Source: Rhynochetos jubatus
Lineage: Eukaryota; Chordata; Aves; Eurypygiformes; Rhynochetidae
Assembly (NCBI GenBank): GCA_027574665.1
Contig: CM050655.1
Location: 8,551,170-8,615,169, forward strand
DNA length: 64,000 bases
Reading direction: 5' to 3'
Both the position numbers and the translations under genes were made by a program. The notes beneath the pieces are model-generated. The model searched no databases and was not told the origin of the DNA. It saw only the letters and a program-made list of their open reading frames with translations. Positions within the stretch are counted from its first letter, which is position 1. Every line of letters starts with the position of its first letter. This document shows, piece after piece, positions 11,870 through 24,328 of this stretch.

Positions 11870-14800
11870 GGATTGTGGGTTCAGCTAGGTTAAGTAATAC
11901 ATTTTGAAAGTAGATATGCTAGAATTTATCTGGGTAACTCCTGTTAATGCTTGTCATGCAGTTAAATACCTCATTTCAAAAGGCTTGGTGTGTCTCTGAG
12001 ATGGATTTCTATTCTCTGCCTTTGGAAGGAAAGTTTCCAATTAAGAATTAACCTTCAGGCACCTGGTGGGATTTAGGATTTACTCACTCTCTAGTTTCAC
12101 TTTTTCCACTATTACACACTGCACGTGTCAGAACTTTACTGATTAAATATTGTTGTCGACCATCTAATTTTGTACTTGGTTTCCTTTGATATGCATCAAA
12201 AATATGAACTTCCACAATATTCTTAAAATTCCCTGAAATCAAGGTGGGTATGAAAGATTTCATAGGGAATCACTTTGGTAATCTCTGTTGACTACAGCTT
12301 CCATGTGTCAGTGAAATGCGCTTGGTCATTCCACATGCTTACACCTTAGCTTCCCAGAAAACATTGTTCTGGACAGGATGGATAGTTGTGAACCCCTCTG
12401 TTTTCTCCTGTTCTTCTAAACCTCCATTCTTGTGCCTTCTTCAGCTAAGTCTGGCTTTCTCGTGACTCCTGACGCCAGTAAAGTCAATCTGAGTTTTGCC
12501 AGTGGCGTTACAGTTGTACGCCATTCGTGTTTTTAGCTGCTGTGGGTAACTGTGATGAAGTAGTTTACTGATATTTAGTGCAGCTCTCCTGACAGATCCA
12601 TGCATGTGTCACTGGCTGATGATTATGCTTCAGGTCATCATCAGAAGGAATGAGCCAAATTATTTTCTTCACGGTCTGTGCCTCTTTGGTCTTCAGGATT
12701 ACAAGGATGGATCCTTGTGCCTGTTTGCAGGTGGAAAAGGAGTCCTGTGATATCAGGAATGGTGATACGGAGAAGAATTCCTGAATAATTAGTGGTGCAA
12801 GTACAGGTCCTCTCAGACTTATAAGCACCTCTGTCCCTTTCTGGGCCTCCACTGGCTCTAAGTGTCATTGACGTCTGTCTAACCTGGAGATGGAGAAAAG
12901 GAATCTCATCTTATCTTATTCATGGATGGAGTTGCCTTCTCCAGCTGCCTTTGACTGTGGGAGAAGCATGGAGTAGGCGTGGTTGGTGTGAATGGTCCCT
13001 TCTCCCAGCTCCCTGGCTGTCAGCTTCATTGCTGAGCTGTAAGGTAAAGTTGTCCTAGAGCATCATGTCCTGTTGAGTCTTGCTCAGAGAGGGATCTGCA
13101 AGTGTCCCCCTCTAGGATGCTGCATGGGCATTCCCCCTCAACCACTTGCCATTTATCTCAATTTCTCCAGGCAACTGAGCTTGCAGTTGTCCCCTGCAAC
13201 AAGAAGGAGATTTATATGGGTTGGACAGGGCTATACATGCTCTAGGGAAGGCTTTTCCACACCATTTCTTACAGCTACATGGAAGCAGCGAGAGGCTGTG
13301 CTCCACAGCCGATTCAACGGCCACAGGTTGGCACAAGTGTTTAAGTCTTTCAAGTGCTGGAGTTGCAGCTTTGGGGACCTGAAATGTCCTAGTAATCCCA
13401 AAGCCTGTGGATGTGGTGTTCAAAGGATGTGATGATTAACCATACCATTACATGAACAAGAATGCTGATTTCTGATGTTTATAATTTTAAAGAAAAACAA
13501 TGGGTTGCTGGTGGATAATGTACAAGTGAGACAGTAAAACTGGTTAATAAATACCAGTTTGTATCTCTCTAAATAGGTGACAGCTGGATTAAATGTAAAC
13601 TTAGTGGATAAGTTTAGTATCAGATGCTGTTGTGGGCTTTATTCCATTTTCTTTATCCTTTTTTTAATTTGTTAGACGTTTTTCACTTTGACAAATCTAT
13701 TAACCCACATGCTTGGCTGCAGCGTTTGCCTGCCAAGTCTAGATTTAAAATAAAATATTTTTTTTTGAGCAACTGAGGCATAAAACAGTCTAATGAAAAT
13801 AGCAACCGACACTTAACTCTACCCATTCCAGCCAGATGTCATAATAATGTGAACTATCGAAGTGAAAAGTCACTTTTGGTCAAAGGTATCTTGAAATCTA
13901 TATCAACAGAAGGTAGTTGGCATGATATGTAATTTTACCATACTCACAGTAGGTCTTTGTACGTGTTGTACGGTAAGAACAAGTTTGGTGTTTTCTTCTC
14001 TGATTCACTCAAATAACACTGAATTCCTTATTTTATGGTTAATCTACATTACCAACTGGAAATATTTTGTTAATGTAGTGCTTCAACGAGTATGCCCATA
14101 GGGCACATTCTGACATGCTCGACTCCCTTCACTGCCTCCTCTCCCTTCTTACATGGCTTTGACTATTTGCCTATGGCTTTATCTGTGCCAGGTATGACAC
14201 AACCCCTTTGGAGTTGCCAATGCGAACAGCATGTCCTCAAACCAGCATCATCCAAAAGGGGAAGAAACTTAGGGCCAGGTCTTGAGTGGCTATGTTGAAA
14301 CCTAATCTCTGCTCTTACAATGGCTTTGCATGGGCATTTGGTACTTCCTTGAAAGTCAAGGACTACTTGTCCTTGGGGGGAACTTCATCTCAGACCCCCC
14401 GTGTTCACTTTCGGATCGTAGGGAGCGGTAGTTTCATCACCATGACAAACAGGTGACCTGCACAGTCAAATACTCCAGAGGAATGGGGTCAATTCAGCGT
14501 TTTTCATTATCATATGTGTATAAGATAGTGGTAGTCGCTAGGCTGTCTGTGTTTATTCATGTCTCTGCTGCCTGGACTTACGCTATAACTTTGTTCCCTG
14601 CCAAAGAGAAGATAAGGTTATTCAGAACTTTTTAAGAAAAATTTAAAGTATCAGTAAAACATGATGCCGTTGCTCTTGCTAGTCCAGGTTGGGTGAGTTG
14701 GTTTTAATAATAATAAAACAAACAACCCAACCCAGAATATTGCCTTGAAATTTGAGCAGGAGAGAATTGTTTTCATGCACTTACTGCTACAGTGTTCTTT

Positions 14801-17171
14801 AGTGAAGGGAGTTGAAATCCCAGTAATGACAATAACTTTATGTCTGGCTTTGATGAAATGAACTTCTGAGGTGGATTTATTCATTCCAGATACGGAGCTG
14901 AAATTTGTCATGTCTTGTGATCTGTGATGGATGGAGTTAGGCTTGTGGGAAGTGCTCATACTGGAGAAGGCAAAAGGGAGGTACCTGCGTTCAGACAGAT
15001 TCGAGTGTAATGGCAAGGGATGATTTCTCTTTTGCACCTGAGAGAAGACCTAAGGTGTAAGCTCAGCAGTCATCAGGTAGGGACATAAGAACAGTCAAAC
15101 TGGGAAGAGTGACTGCGTAGGACTGTAACAACAAAACCAAGTTTTCGTTATAAAGGCTGAAAGGTTTAGGTTTGTCACCTACAGTGATAAAGATTGAGAT
15201 TCATTTAAAAAAGGTAGGTCCTACCCAGTTAGGCTGTGCTATGCTTTTCCCAATAATTAGTCTCAGCTTCCTTCTGTTTTCACCCCCTTTTTTTTTTTTT
15301 TTTTTTTAATGGTACTGGCATCAGTTAGCTTTGTTTTTTCAGCTACAGAAAGCTAGGTCTCCAACCTTAGGAGAATAGCTGGTCAAGATGCAGCATATCG
15401 TTAACATAAAGCTGCAGCAACTTACCATAAGTCTCTTGGAAGCAACTCAGAATGATTTTATGCTTGGTCATCCAGAAGTCAGATTATTGCAAAGCTGGGG
15501 AATTGTTTGTACAATAGAGGCCAAAGTTTATCACTTTACCTTTTGAAATGCTTAACCGCTGCTCGTGAGACATGTTGCGCCCTGCCGCCTCTTTCAGCAG
15601 ATCATTGGGAAAAGCCTTTTTAACTTTAAGGTGACTTTCCAGTTGGGTTGTATTTAACTGATGGTTTTAACAATACAAGCAATTCCGAGCCCTTACTGGG
15701 ATACTGCCAGACCCCTGGATCAGAGAATATCTTGTTGCTCATGCCTCTGCCAAGATGTTACTAGCTTCTCTGATTTCATTACCAGAAATTCCAACTCAGT
15801 CTTGTCCTGAAATAAATAAGCATTCATTTGTCTGTTGCGCAACCTTTCTGTAATGCTGTTTGCAGATGACTTTTCTTGACTTGGTGACATTTCTGAGAAC
15901 ACCATTTTAGGCTTGTTTGGCTTTACTTCATATCAGTTACTTAGATATTGCTTAATTGACCTCAGTAGAATGACTCCTGATTTGTATACCCATGTAGTGA
16001 CATCAGAATCATATCCTTTGTGCATCAAATATATAAAGATTTCCATTGATTTCATGTTCTTTGTGGTGTCTGAGTACTACCAGAAATTACATTGCAGTTT
16101 TTGGAGAAAAATGAGATTCAGTCATTTAAATCACGACTGTATGAAGTGGATGACATGTAAATATATGTTTCCTTCCTTGTTGAGGGGGGAGGAACTGGGC
16201 AAGATTAATGGATGTCTTACTTCATCTTGTACATTTCAATATTTTAAAAAATCCCTGATGTTTTGGATTCCTTTACTTTGTTTACTGCCAACAATTTAGA
16301 GCATGCAGGGTACCTCCTTAATGTGTCTGCTCACAGTCCAAGAATATGATCAAAAAGGCAAATAACGTTAGGAATAACTGGAAACATAGTAGAAAAAAAC
16401 CCACCAAAATTATATTCCCTTATTAATTTGCAATGTTCTTTCATTGAGACGAGCTTTTGTTGCTCTCTCACCCCACATCTACTCACCAAAAGGATGTAAA
16501 ATGAGAACAGATGAAAAGGATGGCAGAAGAATCACTTCTTACATGATGGGAAATTAAAGAGGGTAGCTCTCTACAGCCTGGAGAGGAACGAATAAAGGGG
16601 AATAGTATAAAGGTGAATAAAATGATACCTGATGTGGAGATGATGAGCAGGGAATGAATCATTTGTGGGTTTATACAATTTAAAGGAAATACTCTTTCCA
16701 CGTGCAAGGTATAGTTAAATTGTGGGTCTCACTGCTGTGCAGTTGTGAATGCAGAAAGTATCTGTGGTTCCAAAAGCAATTTCTGCTTCCAGACTTACTT
16801 GCCTACTTAATTTCTTCATAGCTGTACCTGTCACTTTGTTTCCAACGAATGTCAATTCATTCAAATCTTCATAACCGTAGACCCTGAAAATGCTTGTCAG
16901 GCAGTAAGCCATAGCACAGCATCAACATTAGGCTTCCTTTCCATGGAAAGGACTGGAGGTTGCTATCCCTTCTAGACAAATGGACAGTGAAAAAGGACTA
17001 CCTGCCTTCTTATGCCCGTGATGGTCCTCCTCACTGTTTCCTGCAAAAGTCCCAAGGGATACTAGAGGTCTTTGTTTTCATTACCTCTAGTCCAGGTGGC
17101 AGCAAGTATAGTCAGGTGGTCTTTTCTGGTTTACTGCTTCCTCAACCCTGGTTTTGTATGATCTTCCTCAG
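11870..17171. other. Non-coding, AT-rich stretch
   Basis: No gene is supported. The longest open frames, 14651-15037 (-, 128 codons) and 15913-16299 (+, 128 codons), are AT-rich and lack recognisable domains. A 20-base poly(T) tract is annotated separately. Confidence 0.5.
15288..15307. repeat. Poly(T) tract, 20 bases
   Basis: An uninterrupted T run following a short C run. It could be the reverse-strand tail of a decayed retroelement, but no element body is visible. Confidence 0.85.
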
Positions 17172-17335
17172 AAAAAAACCCCAAAACCAACCCTACCCCA
17201 AAACCAAACAAACCACCCCCCAAAAAAAAAAAAAAAAACCAAAAAACCCCACAACAACAAAACACAAACAAACAACAAAACAAAACATAAAAACCAAACC
17301 AAGCAAACAAAAAACCAACAAAACCTCAACCCCAA
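17172..17335. repeat. A/C-rich low-complexity tract
   Basis: About 160 bases made almost only of A and C, with CAAA, CCAAAA, CAACAA and long A runs, and almost no G or T on the + strand. It creates meaningless lysine/proline/threonine-rich open frames around 17154-17426. Blocks of this kind occur several times in the window in both orientations. Confidence 0.9.
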
Positions 17336-18709
17336 ACTCTATTGCTTTTATTGTAGCTTATATTTCTTCCAAAGTTTGGTAGAAATGGATCAAAGTTCAT
17401 TTTCAGAGGGACAAAATCTTGTATAAATCCCTGAGTGTAGTGTTGCCTCTGGCCAGGCCCTTCCTGAAGGTCAGGACACACTGGGTACGGGCACATAGAA
17501 GGAATTTAAACCATTTGAACATGGCTTCTATTTCCTTTCTTGGAATTTAGACAAAAGCGCTAGCCAGCTAACTGGCTCAAAAACTGCTGCTCATAAAACC
17601 CTCTGTTGTGACTGACACTATCATTTAGACAAATCTTTTTTCTCAGCGATGTTGATACTGGTAATTGTCCAAATTTCTAAATAGTTCTCTAAAACTGTAA
17701 TTCTATTACTCACCAGATTTTTGCATAGGGGCATCAAAAACCGTACAGAGAAACAAAGCTTTAGGAGATTTCTTCCTCCCCCGGTGAATTATTTTAAATG
17801 CTAACAACTATGAAAGATTCAAAAGTATTTTATAACATTCAGAGAATTCTAGGGGTTTTTCCTGGATCAGATTGCTGGGATAATAAGCTGTGTCCTCACC
17901 TAGCATTTTAAAAAGAGCTAGGTTCAGTAATCTTACCAATATACTTGGGTGACTACTCACCACATCTGTGTCTATCAGTTTGAGGTTTTCCTTAGCAGAC
18001 TTGGTAACACTTGACAGCAAAGGTGAAGAGCATCTTTGATTTGTGCTTAGAGTTTAAAAACCCTACTACTTAATAAATATCCCTCTGTGCAGCCCTAAAG
18101 ATTTTTTAAATATTCCTACAGGACACCTTTGCACAATGGGGTCTCTTTGTATATATTTTTTTTTAAATACAAGTTGTAATCAGGACTTCTTAAAGCAGTT
18201 TTGAGGTGTCAAATCATCCTCTAGAAGAACATCTCAAGAAGCAATGTAGAAGGCTATGCTTGTTTTCTTCTAGGTCAGGGAGATGTGTTGCTAGTTCTGA
18301 TTGATAAAAGTCTTTCTTCATTTGACTTAAATGCACCTTTTGCTGATGTACTTCAAAGCAGCGATCATCTGTGTTTCCACAACTTCCATTTGGAGAAGAG
18401 TAGAACATGGAAAAGTGCCTTTTGTAGGTAGAGGGGGTTTATTAGGTTTTTCATAGGGTCTGATAATATTGACTGTATTGATAAAGTGGGTTTTCCCCCT
18501 ACAAGAGAGATTGCATTATTCTGAATTTGCATGTGGTTTTGCATCAAAATCCCCTTTCCAGTTTTGGCATCACATAAGTTACTTCTCATACTTGGAGCTT
18601 GTAAGCTGGAAATTAGAAGTTGCCCACGGAGAGAATGAAGAGCTGTCCAAAAGTTCTACCTGAAGGAGAGCACCGAGGGCTGCAGCCTGACTCACTGTGA
18701 TCTTTTCGA

Positions 18710-18765
18710 AATGTCTTGAAAAGACATTGGGTAACAATGTCTTTTTGTTACCCGAGCAAGACATT
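18710..18765. repeat. Cluster of nested inverted repeats
   Basis: Three perfect 8-bp inverted pairs are packed into 56 bases. AATGTCTT (18710-18717) pairs with AAGACATT (18721-18728). GGGTAACA (18729-18736) pairs with TGTTACCC (18746-18753). A second AATGTCTT (18736-18743) pairs with AAGACATT (18758-18765). The first two can form adjacent hairpins; the third competes with the second. No known repeat family is recognised. Confidence 0.7.
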
Positions 18766-18806
18766 GAATCCATCTTCCTGTTTACATGTTACTGGGCTAA
18801 TTAATT

Positions 18807-18845
18807 AAAAAAAAAAAAAAAAAAAAAAAGAAGAAGAAAGAAAGA
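18807..18845. repeat. Poly(A) tract with GAA/GAAA tail
   Basis: Twenty-three A residues followed by AAG/AAAG units. It lies about 40 bases after the nested inverted repeats, but no retroposed body ending in this tail could be identified. Confidence 0.85.
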
Positions 18846-20401
18846 ATGCAGAGAGCCATTTTTCCACAAACTGTCCCTAATCTTGCTGTCACTGTGCCGA
18901 AGTGGGGTGAAATCTTGAAGTACAGAGAAAAGCTTGTTCTTTCTAGGTTTTTAACAAGTTATCTGTGGTTTTCCATGATGCCTCTGCTTTTCAGGTGTGT
19001 GTGTGCTGAGTTTAACTCTAGTTTCCTGAGGAAATGTAGGTTACACAATTGTAAAAGGCATCTGGAGAGCTGCAGGGAATGTGGAGGAAGACTGGAGGGT
19101 ACGGTGCTTTACTGATGTGGGAAAGAAGCCGGAGGCATGGCGAGGGTGGGCAAAATGGCAACCAGGGAAGGGACCAGCAGGGAGCTGTGGCATACGATCC
19201 CAATGTGGTACGGAAAATCAGACCTTACCAGCTCTGCTTTTCAGGGGGCAACTGGTTTCCATTTGAAACTGATGTGGGATTTTGGACAGTGCACCTGTAA
19301 TACACATGGAATGAACTGACACGCTCATCCAACTGAATGTGTAATTCATATAGTAATGATTTATTATTTTTTAAGGGTAAAAGTGTGTCCTTTGGAGTGG
19401 CTTCTATTTATATCTTTCATGTGCTGGCAGGCCTGCCCATACTCCAGACAGCTCAGCAACAAACTGCCAGAGAGCTTTTCTTTTTTTCTGTAGACATCAG
19501 CAGTAGCCAGCCTTTGTCAGGGCGGTCGGGCTGACCCAGAGCTGGCTCCAGCAGCCTTCCAGGAACTGGCGCAGGCCGACGCTGTGGCAGCTTTTCTCTC
19601 CTGCAGTTAGACTGTGCTTTCTGAGATGTCACATGCTGTAAAAACTAAAAAGAATAGACACACGTGTGTAAAGTTTTGGAGGGTGACACTGAGTATCCGG
19701 TGCTTAAAGCACGTGGGAGTGAGGCTGGAGGAGGCTTTAGGGTAGAAATCCAGCTGGCGGTAGTCCACAACCTTCCCTGACACCAGTTTGTACTGATGAA
19801 AACTCTCGTCCAGGGCTTTTAAGTCGTTGCATGTTGAAGTGCTTCTCTCTCCTTTGCCCTCTCCTGATGTGTGAGCTCAGTCACTAGGGCATATCTTACT
19901 AGGGCAAAAGGAGCGATGGTTCAGGTATGTGGCTATGCTGTTGGTAATACATTGATCGTGGAGACAGTAGCTTCCGCTCCATTTCAGAAGAGACAAAGCC
20001 AGACCAGATGTGAGTACGTAGTGTCAACGCACTACAGCATGGGTGCTCTTCCTGCCTATCCGTCGGTACAGAAAACTGCCACCTGCCTTTTTTCTACCTT
20101 GGATTTTGCCTTGGATGGTGTTGATGGAACACTGGTGTATGTTCGCTTCCTTTTCGCTTGAGTTTATACACTTAACCAAACCTATGGCTGGTGTTAATTT
20201 TCACTGCTTTGTTAAACTAGAGAAAATAATATAACTACACTTAAAAAAAGATGTCTCCAGGCCTTCAGTAAGATAGAAGAGAGAAGCAAGTGGTGGTAAA
20301 AGGCATGTTTTATGCCCTAGTCCCAGTGCAGAATACACTGTAACATGCTGCTTTTGTGAGGCAGAAAGTAGGTTGAAAAAATTAGCTACAGAAATTAAAA
20401 T

Positions 20402-20424
20402 TGCACCTCAATTTTTGAGGTGCA
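20402..20424. repeat. Perfect 10-bp hairpin, 3-nt loop
   Basis: TGCACCTCAA at 20402-20411 is the exact reverse complement of TTGAGGTGCA at 20415-20424, separated by TTT. The arms contain CACCT/AGGTG E-box-like cores. There is no T run placed to suggest a terminator, and no RNA gene family is recognised. Confidence 0.75.
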
Positions 20425-23400
20425 CACTGACTTTTTTATTGCTGCTATAACTCTGCTATTTGTTTTGAATTAATGGGAGGTGTCTTCATAACAACAGGAA
20501 TTCCAGTCTGTACTTTTCTGTCTACAAAGAAAATCTATAGGTTTTGTGGTTTAAAAGCAAAGGCTTGGAAAATAACAAGATGTTACCCCGCCTGCATTAA
20601 CAGCCAAAGGTTGAAGCTGCAGAGTAGGACTTTCATCACATACGAGGCTAAGAATGCCTTGCTGTGGGTGTAAGAGTACCGGCAGCATTTTGGACCTGAG
20701 TGCAGTGCTGAGATCATGGTTATCATAAAGGCTATTGTCGTGGTGAGACAGTTATTCAGCCCACGCACTGCAAGCCTATGTGAACTAGCTGATTCCAATT
20801 AGTGCTGCCTTTTTTTTTTCACTGAATAGTATGTAAATTGTTCATTTACTGTTCACAAACACACAATTCTTGTGATGCAGTCCAAAACTTATTTTTCATT
20901 ATCACTGTAGCTGTAGCCTCTGCCAAACTACACAGCTACTCAAACTGAATTTGTACTGAATTGTGGCCTCTGTAACTTGCACACTGGTTAGGCTGGCTTC
21001 ATGCAGCCTGCAAATACCCTTCAGAATATGCACTAAAACTCTAGAAAGCAGCATTAAAGCTACAAATTAAAGTTTGAAAAATAAATCTGCTTTTGTAAGT
21101 TACATGATGTATATTTAGAAGAGACACATTATTAACTACTCTGATATCTCTAAACAGCTGTAATTTTATGTAGTGCTTTTGCAATTTAATACCAAAAATG
21201 TTGCAGTCTCTATAAAATTGCATCTTTTTTTGTGTGTGTAGTAGAACAGAACATCTTGGGTTTTAAGAAAAAAAAATGGTGCTTAGGACTGCTACTCACA
21301 GAAGTAATCAAAATGTGATGATAGGATAAGAGGTGGAAAAAGCCTATTAGGTCATCTTGGCCGTTATCCTGACAATGCAGAATTGTTCTTTACAATTCTT
21401 TTCTGTATTTTCTCGCTCAGTTTTAAATGGATGGTTAATGGGCTCCCCCCATTTTCTTTAGAGTACAATTCTGTAATGTGCCTGTAATTGCTGCCGAGAA
21501 GTCTGCCCTATTGTATATCGCTACGCAGTTTATTGTGTTTAATTCCTCTTCATTTTTAAACCCATGAAGTAATTGTAGATTTTATTTTTTATTCTATTTT
21601 AGATAGACTAAGAAATAAATTTTTAAGACTTTCCAACTCAGCAGAATAATTCAGACAGCACTATTCCCTTTCAGTTTGGATCTTCATTTGGAGCCCGGGT
21701 GTCTGCAGCAAATGGTCCTGATAAGTTGAAAGCGCACTAACAGTCATAGATTCTCTATCAGGAACTGAAAATATATTTTTAACTGTCCAACTTTATTAAT
21801 GCATACAGCACTGAAATCAGTGCAGTAATTTTGTGCTGTCACAGTGAGGCTGAATTAAGAGGAGACTTAAAGAAGCTGGGATGTCTGTGGTCCTCTTGGT
21901 GCGGTGGTCACAGGATGGTCATGAGTGTCACTGATGCAAATACTGCAAAATGGATCTGAACATGTATTTTAAAAGACAAAAGCTGCACAGTTTCCATTCT
22001 GGTCATAGAATCAAAGATCTTGTGTGTAAACTGCCAAATAACTAGCCTTCTGAATATCTAGTATGTTCTTCCTCCAGATTTTTAGTTTGTTAAAGGGACT
22101 GGGAGGCAGGAATTGTCAGTTTCTTCAAACACATACATTTGATAATGTAGTTGGCATTTTTTAGTTTAATACAATTCCTTACGTATTAGATTTCTAATGC
22201 TCACTTGTCTATTAAGTTGCATTAAGAAGATCATGTGTTTGTCCAGGACACAGGAATGTCTTGATTGGAGAGCTATTTAGGGGGCTATCTGACCCACAGG
22301 ACAGACTCAGGGCTGCTTTTGTGGTTTGTTTGGGTTTTTTGTCTTTTTTTAAGAACAATTTTGGCCATGTTCAGCACTTGCCTTCTGTAAAGGAGCTATG
22401 CACACACTTTTTCTTGCTTTTGTAGTGTCTTGCTGACTCTCGTGAACCTCTGTAGTAGTATGGAAGCTGCGGAGCTTTGTTGTTCTTATTGCTAAAAATT
22501 TTCATAGTATGTTACCCAAATCTGCGTTGTTGCAATTTAAACCATTTACTCCTATTGCAGTCCATAGTACTAGTGGAGAGCAGATATTTCCTTCTGCATT
22601 TTGGCAGCTTTGATGGGCTTGAGGATTGTTGCCATATTCCATTAGTCATCTTTTCTTTAGGCTTAATGAAGTTGTGTTTTAGAGACTTCTGATCACTCTT
22701 GTTGTTTCCCAGATATCCCTATCTTTCTTGAAGCAGAACAGCAGAAGTCAGTCACAGTGTATCTGCAGGTTGGAAGTGTTAAACAGAAGAGCAGGATTGT
22801 CTCATTGTGCAGACTGTACTAACTCTGCTGTGCTGTTTGTCTTTTGTCCCATGTTGAACTTGCACTGTTTCGTATCCTCCAGACTGTGCTGAAGAACAGT
22901 CTTCACAACTCGTTCCCCAGCCTGTGCAAATGGGTTTTTTCCTCATTCTCACTGAAATTCACCGCGTTTGTTTTGGCTGGTTTTTTTCTTTCTTCCCCCA
23001 AACCATTCCTCTGGTCTTATCATGTTTATCTAAAATTTCTCTTTTTAATATACATACACTTTTAGTAGTTTCCTATTGTTTGTGTTAGTAACAAACTTTC
23101 TTTTCTACTGCCCAAGTAATGATAACACTGGAGAGAAGCAAAGGACAGGACAGGCTCTGGCAGAACGCCCATCTATTTTGACAGTGACCATTAATGTCTT
23201 GTTCTGGAGTTCAGTTTCCAGACCTCTCTTGGATTGATCTAAGAATCTTTTCATTGACATATGTCCCTTACCCTGCTTATGAGAATACCAGGTCCAACTG
23301 TTGCTTTTTCTCCTGTCTGAGAATTATTTGATTCTTCAAAGTTCAGGTTCATCAGTGTTTTCAGTAGAACTTATCAGAAGAGGAACAATGCCTTTATCTG

Positions 23401-24309
23401 AACAGAACTTCCATGCAACCTTCTTCCTTCCCCGCCCCTTCACAAGCTACTGTAAAATAAAACAAAACACAGGAACAGAAAAGGAAGGAAAAAAAGGAGC
23501 ATATTTGTAGTCCTTAGGCAGGTTTGCATCCAATCAGATGGGTTTGTCTGTTTTGGGGAAAAAATAGAAAGGGTGGGAGAGGCAAGCAAATGAGCAAACT
23601 TGCAGTGCTGACCGGTGTTTGTCTCTGCTAGGTGTGTGTGTGAATATGCATGTTCAAAGCTATTTAGTACTAACTTCAGATTCAGAGAAGCGTTCGGTAT
23701 TGTTTTGTGGAGGAGAGTGACTTCAGAGTTAAAGCAATAAATTCTTCACCTCTTCAGCTGACAACCTTTTCCTAGAAATTTGGTGCCTGAAATAGGATAC
23801 AGTGTTCCAGCTGAGTCCTGAGCAAAGCTGTGTAGGAGAGAGAGATTTCTTTCCAATGTCTTCAAGGCTGTTACTTCTGTTTTTACATCCCCGCTCTGAT
23901 ATTTGCCTTCTGTTAACTTATGTTCGCTTTGCCGTACAATACAAACAAAACACACACCCCCTCTCCAATCTCATCATCTCCCTTTTGCAGTTACCCCTCT
24001 CTAAAGCAGGAGTAATACATTCCTCTCCACCCCCTGTGTACTGTGTATTTAGCTTACAAACAGATCGGGGCAGGAATTGCTTCTCACTATGTTGTTCTGA
24101 ATAGGGCACTAATACTACCTGGGTTTTCAGGCACCACATCAATGCACCTATTCTGTGATAATTATAATTATTGTACAGGTAAGGGGATTTTTTTCATGTA
24201 CTAGCTTGCTCATGACAGGCCAGAAAGAACTTGGCCTCCTGTGGACATTAATAGCTTGATGTGAAATTCATGCATAAACAACATTTCTGAATTTTTGTAG
24301 TGAATGTAA

Positions 24310-24328
24310 TTTTTTTTTTTTTTTTTTT
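24310..24328. repeat. Poly(T) tract, 19 bases
   Basis: Uninterrupted T run in AT-rich surroundings. Confidence 0.85.

Larger units (their letters stand above)
17336..24309. other. Non-coding stretch with several inverted repeats
   Basis: No gene is supported. Most open frames are under 100 codons and unconvincing. Distinct local features are the poly(A)/GAA tract near 18.8 kb and the inverted repeats at 18710-18765 and 20402-20424. A moderately GC-rich patch lies at about 19.5 kb. Confidence 0.5.
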
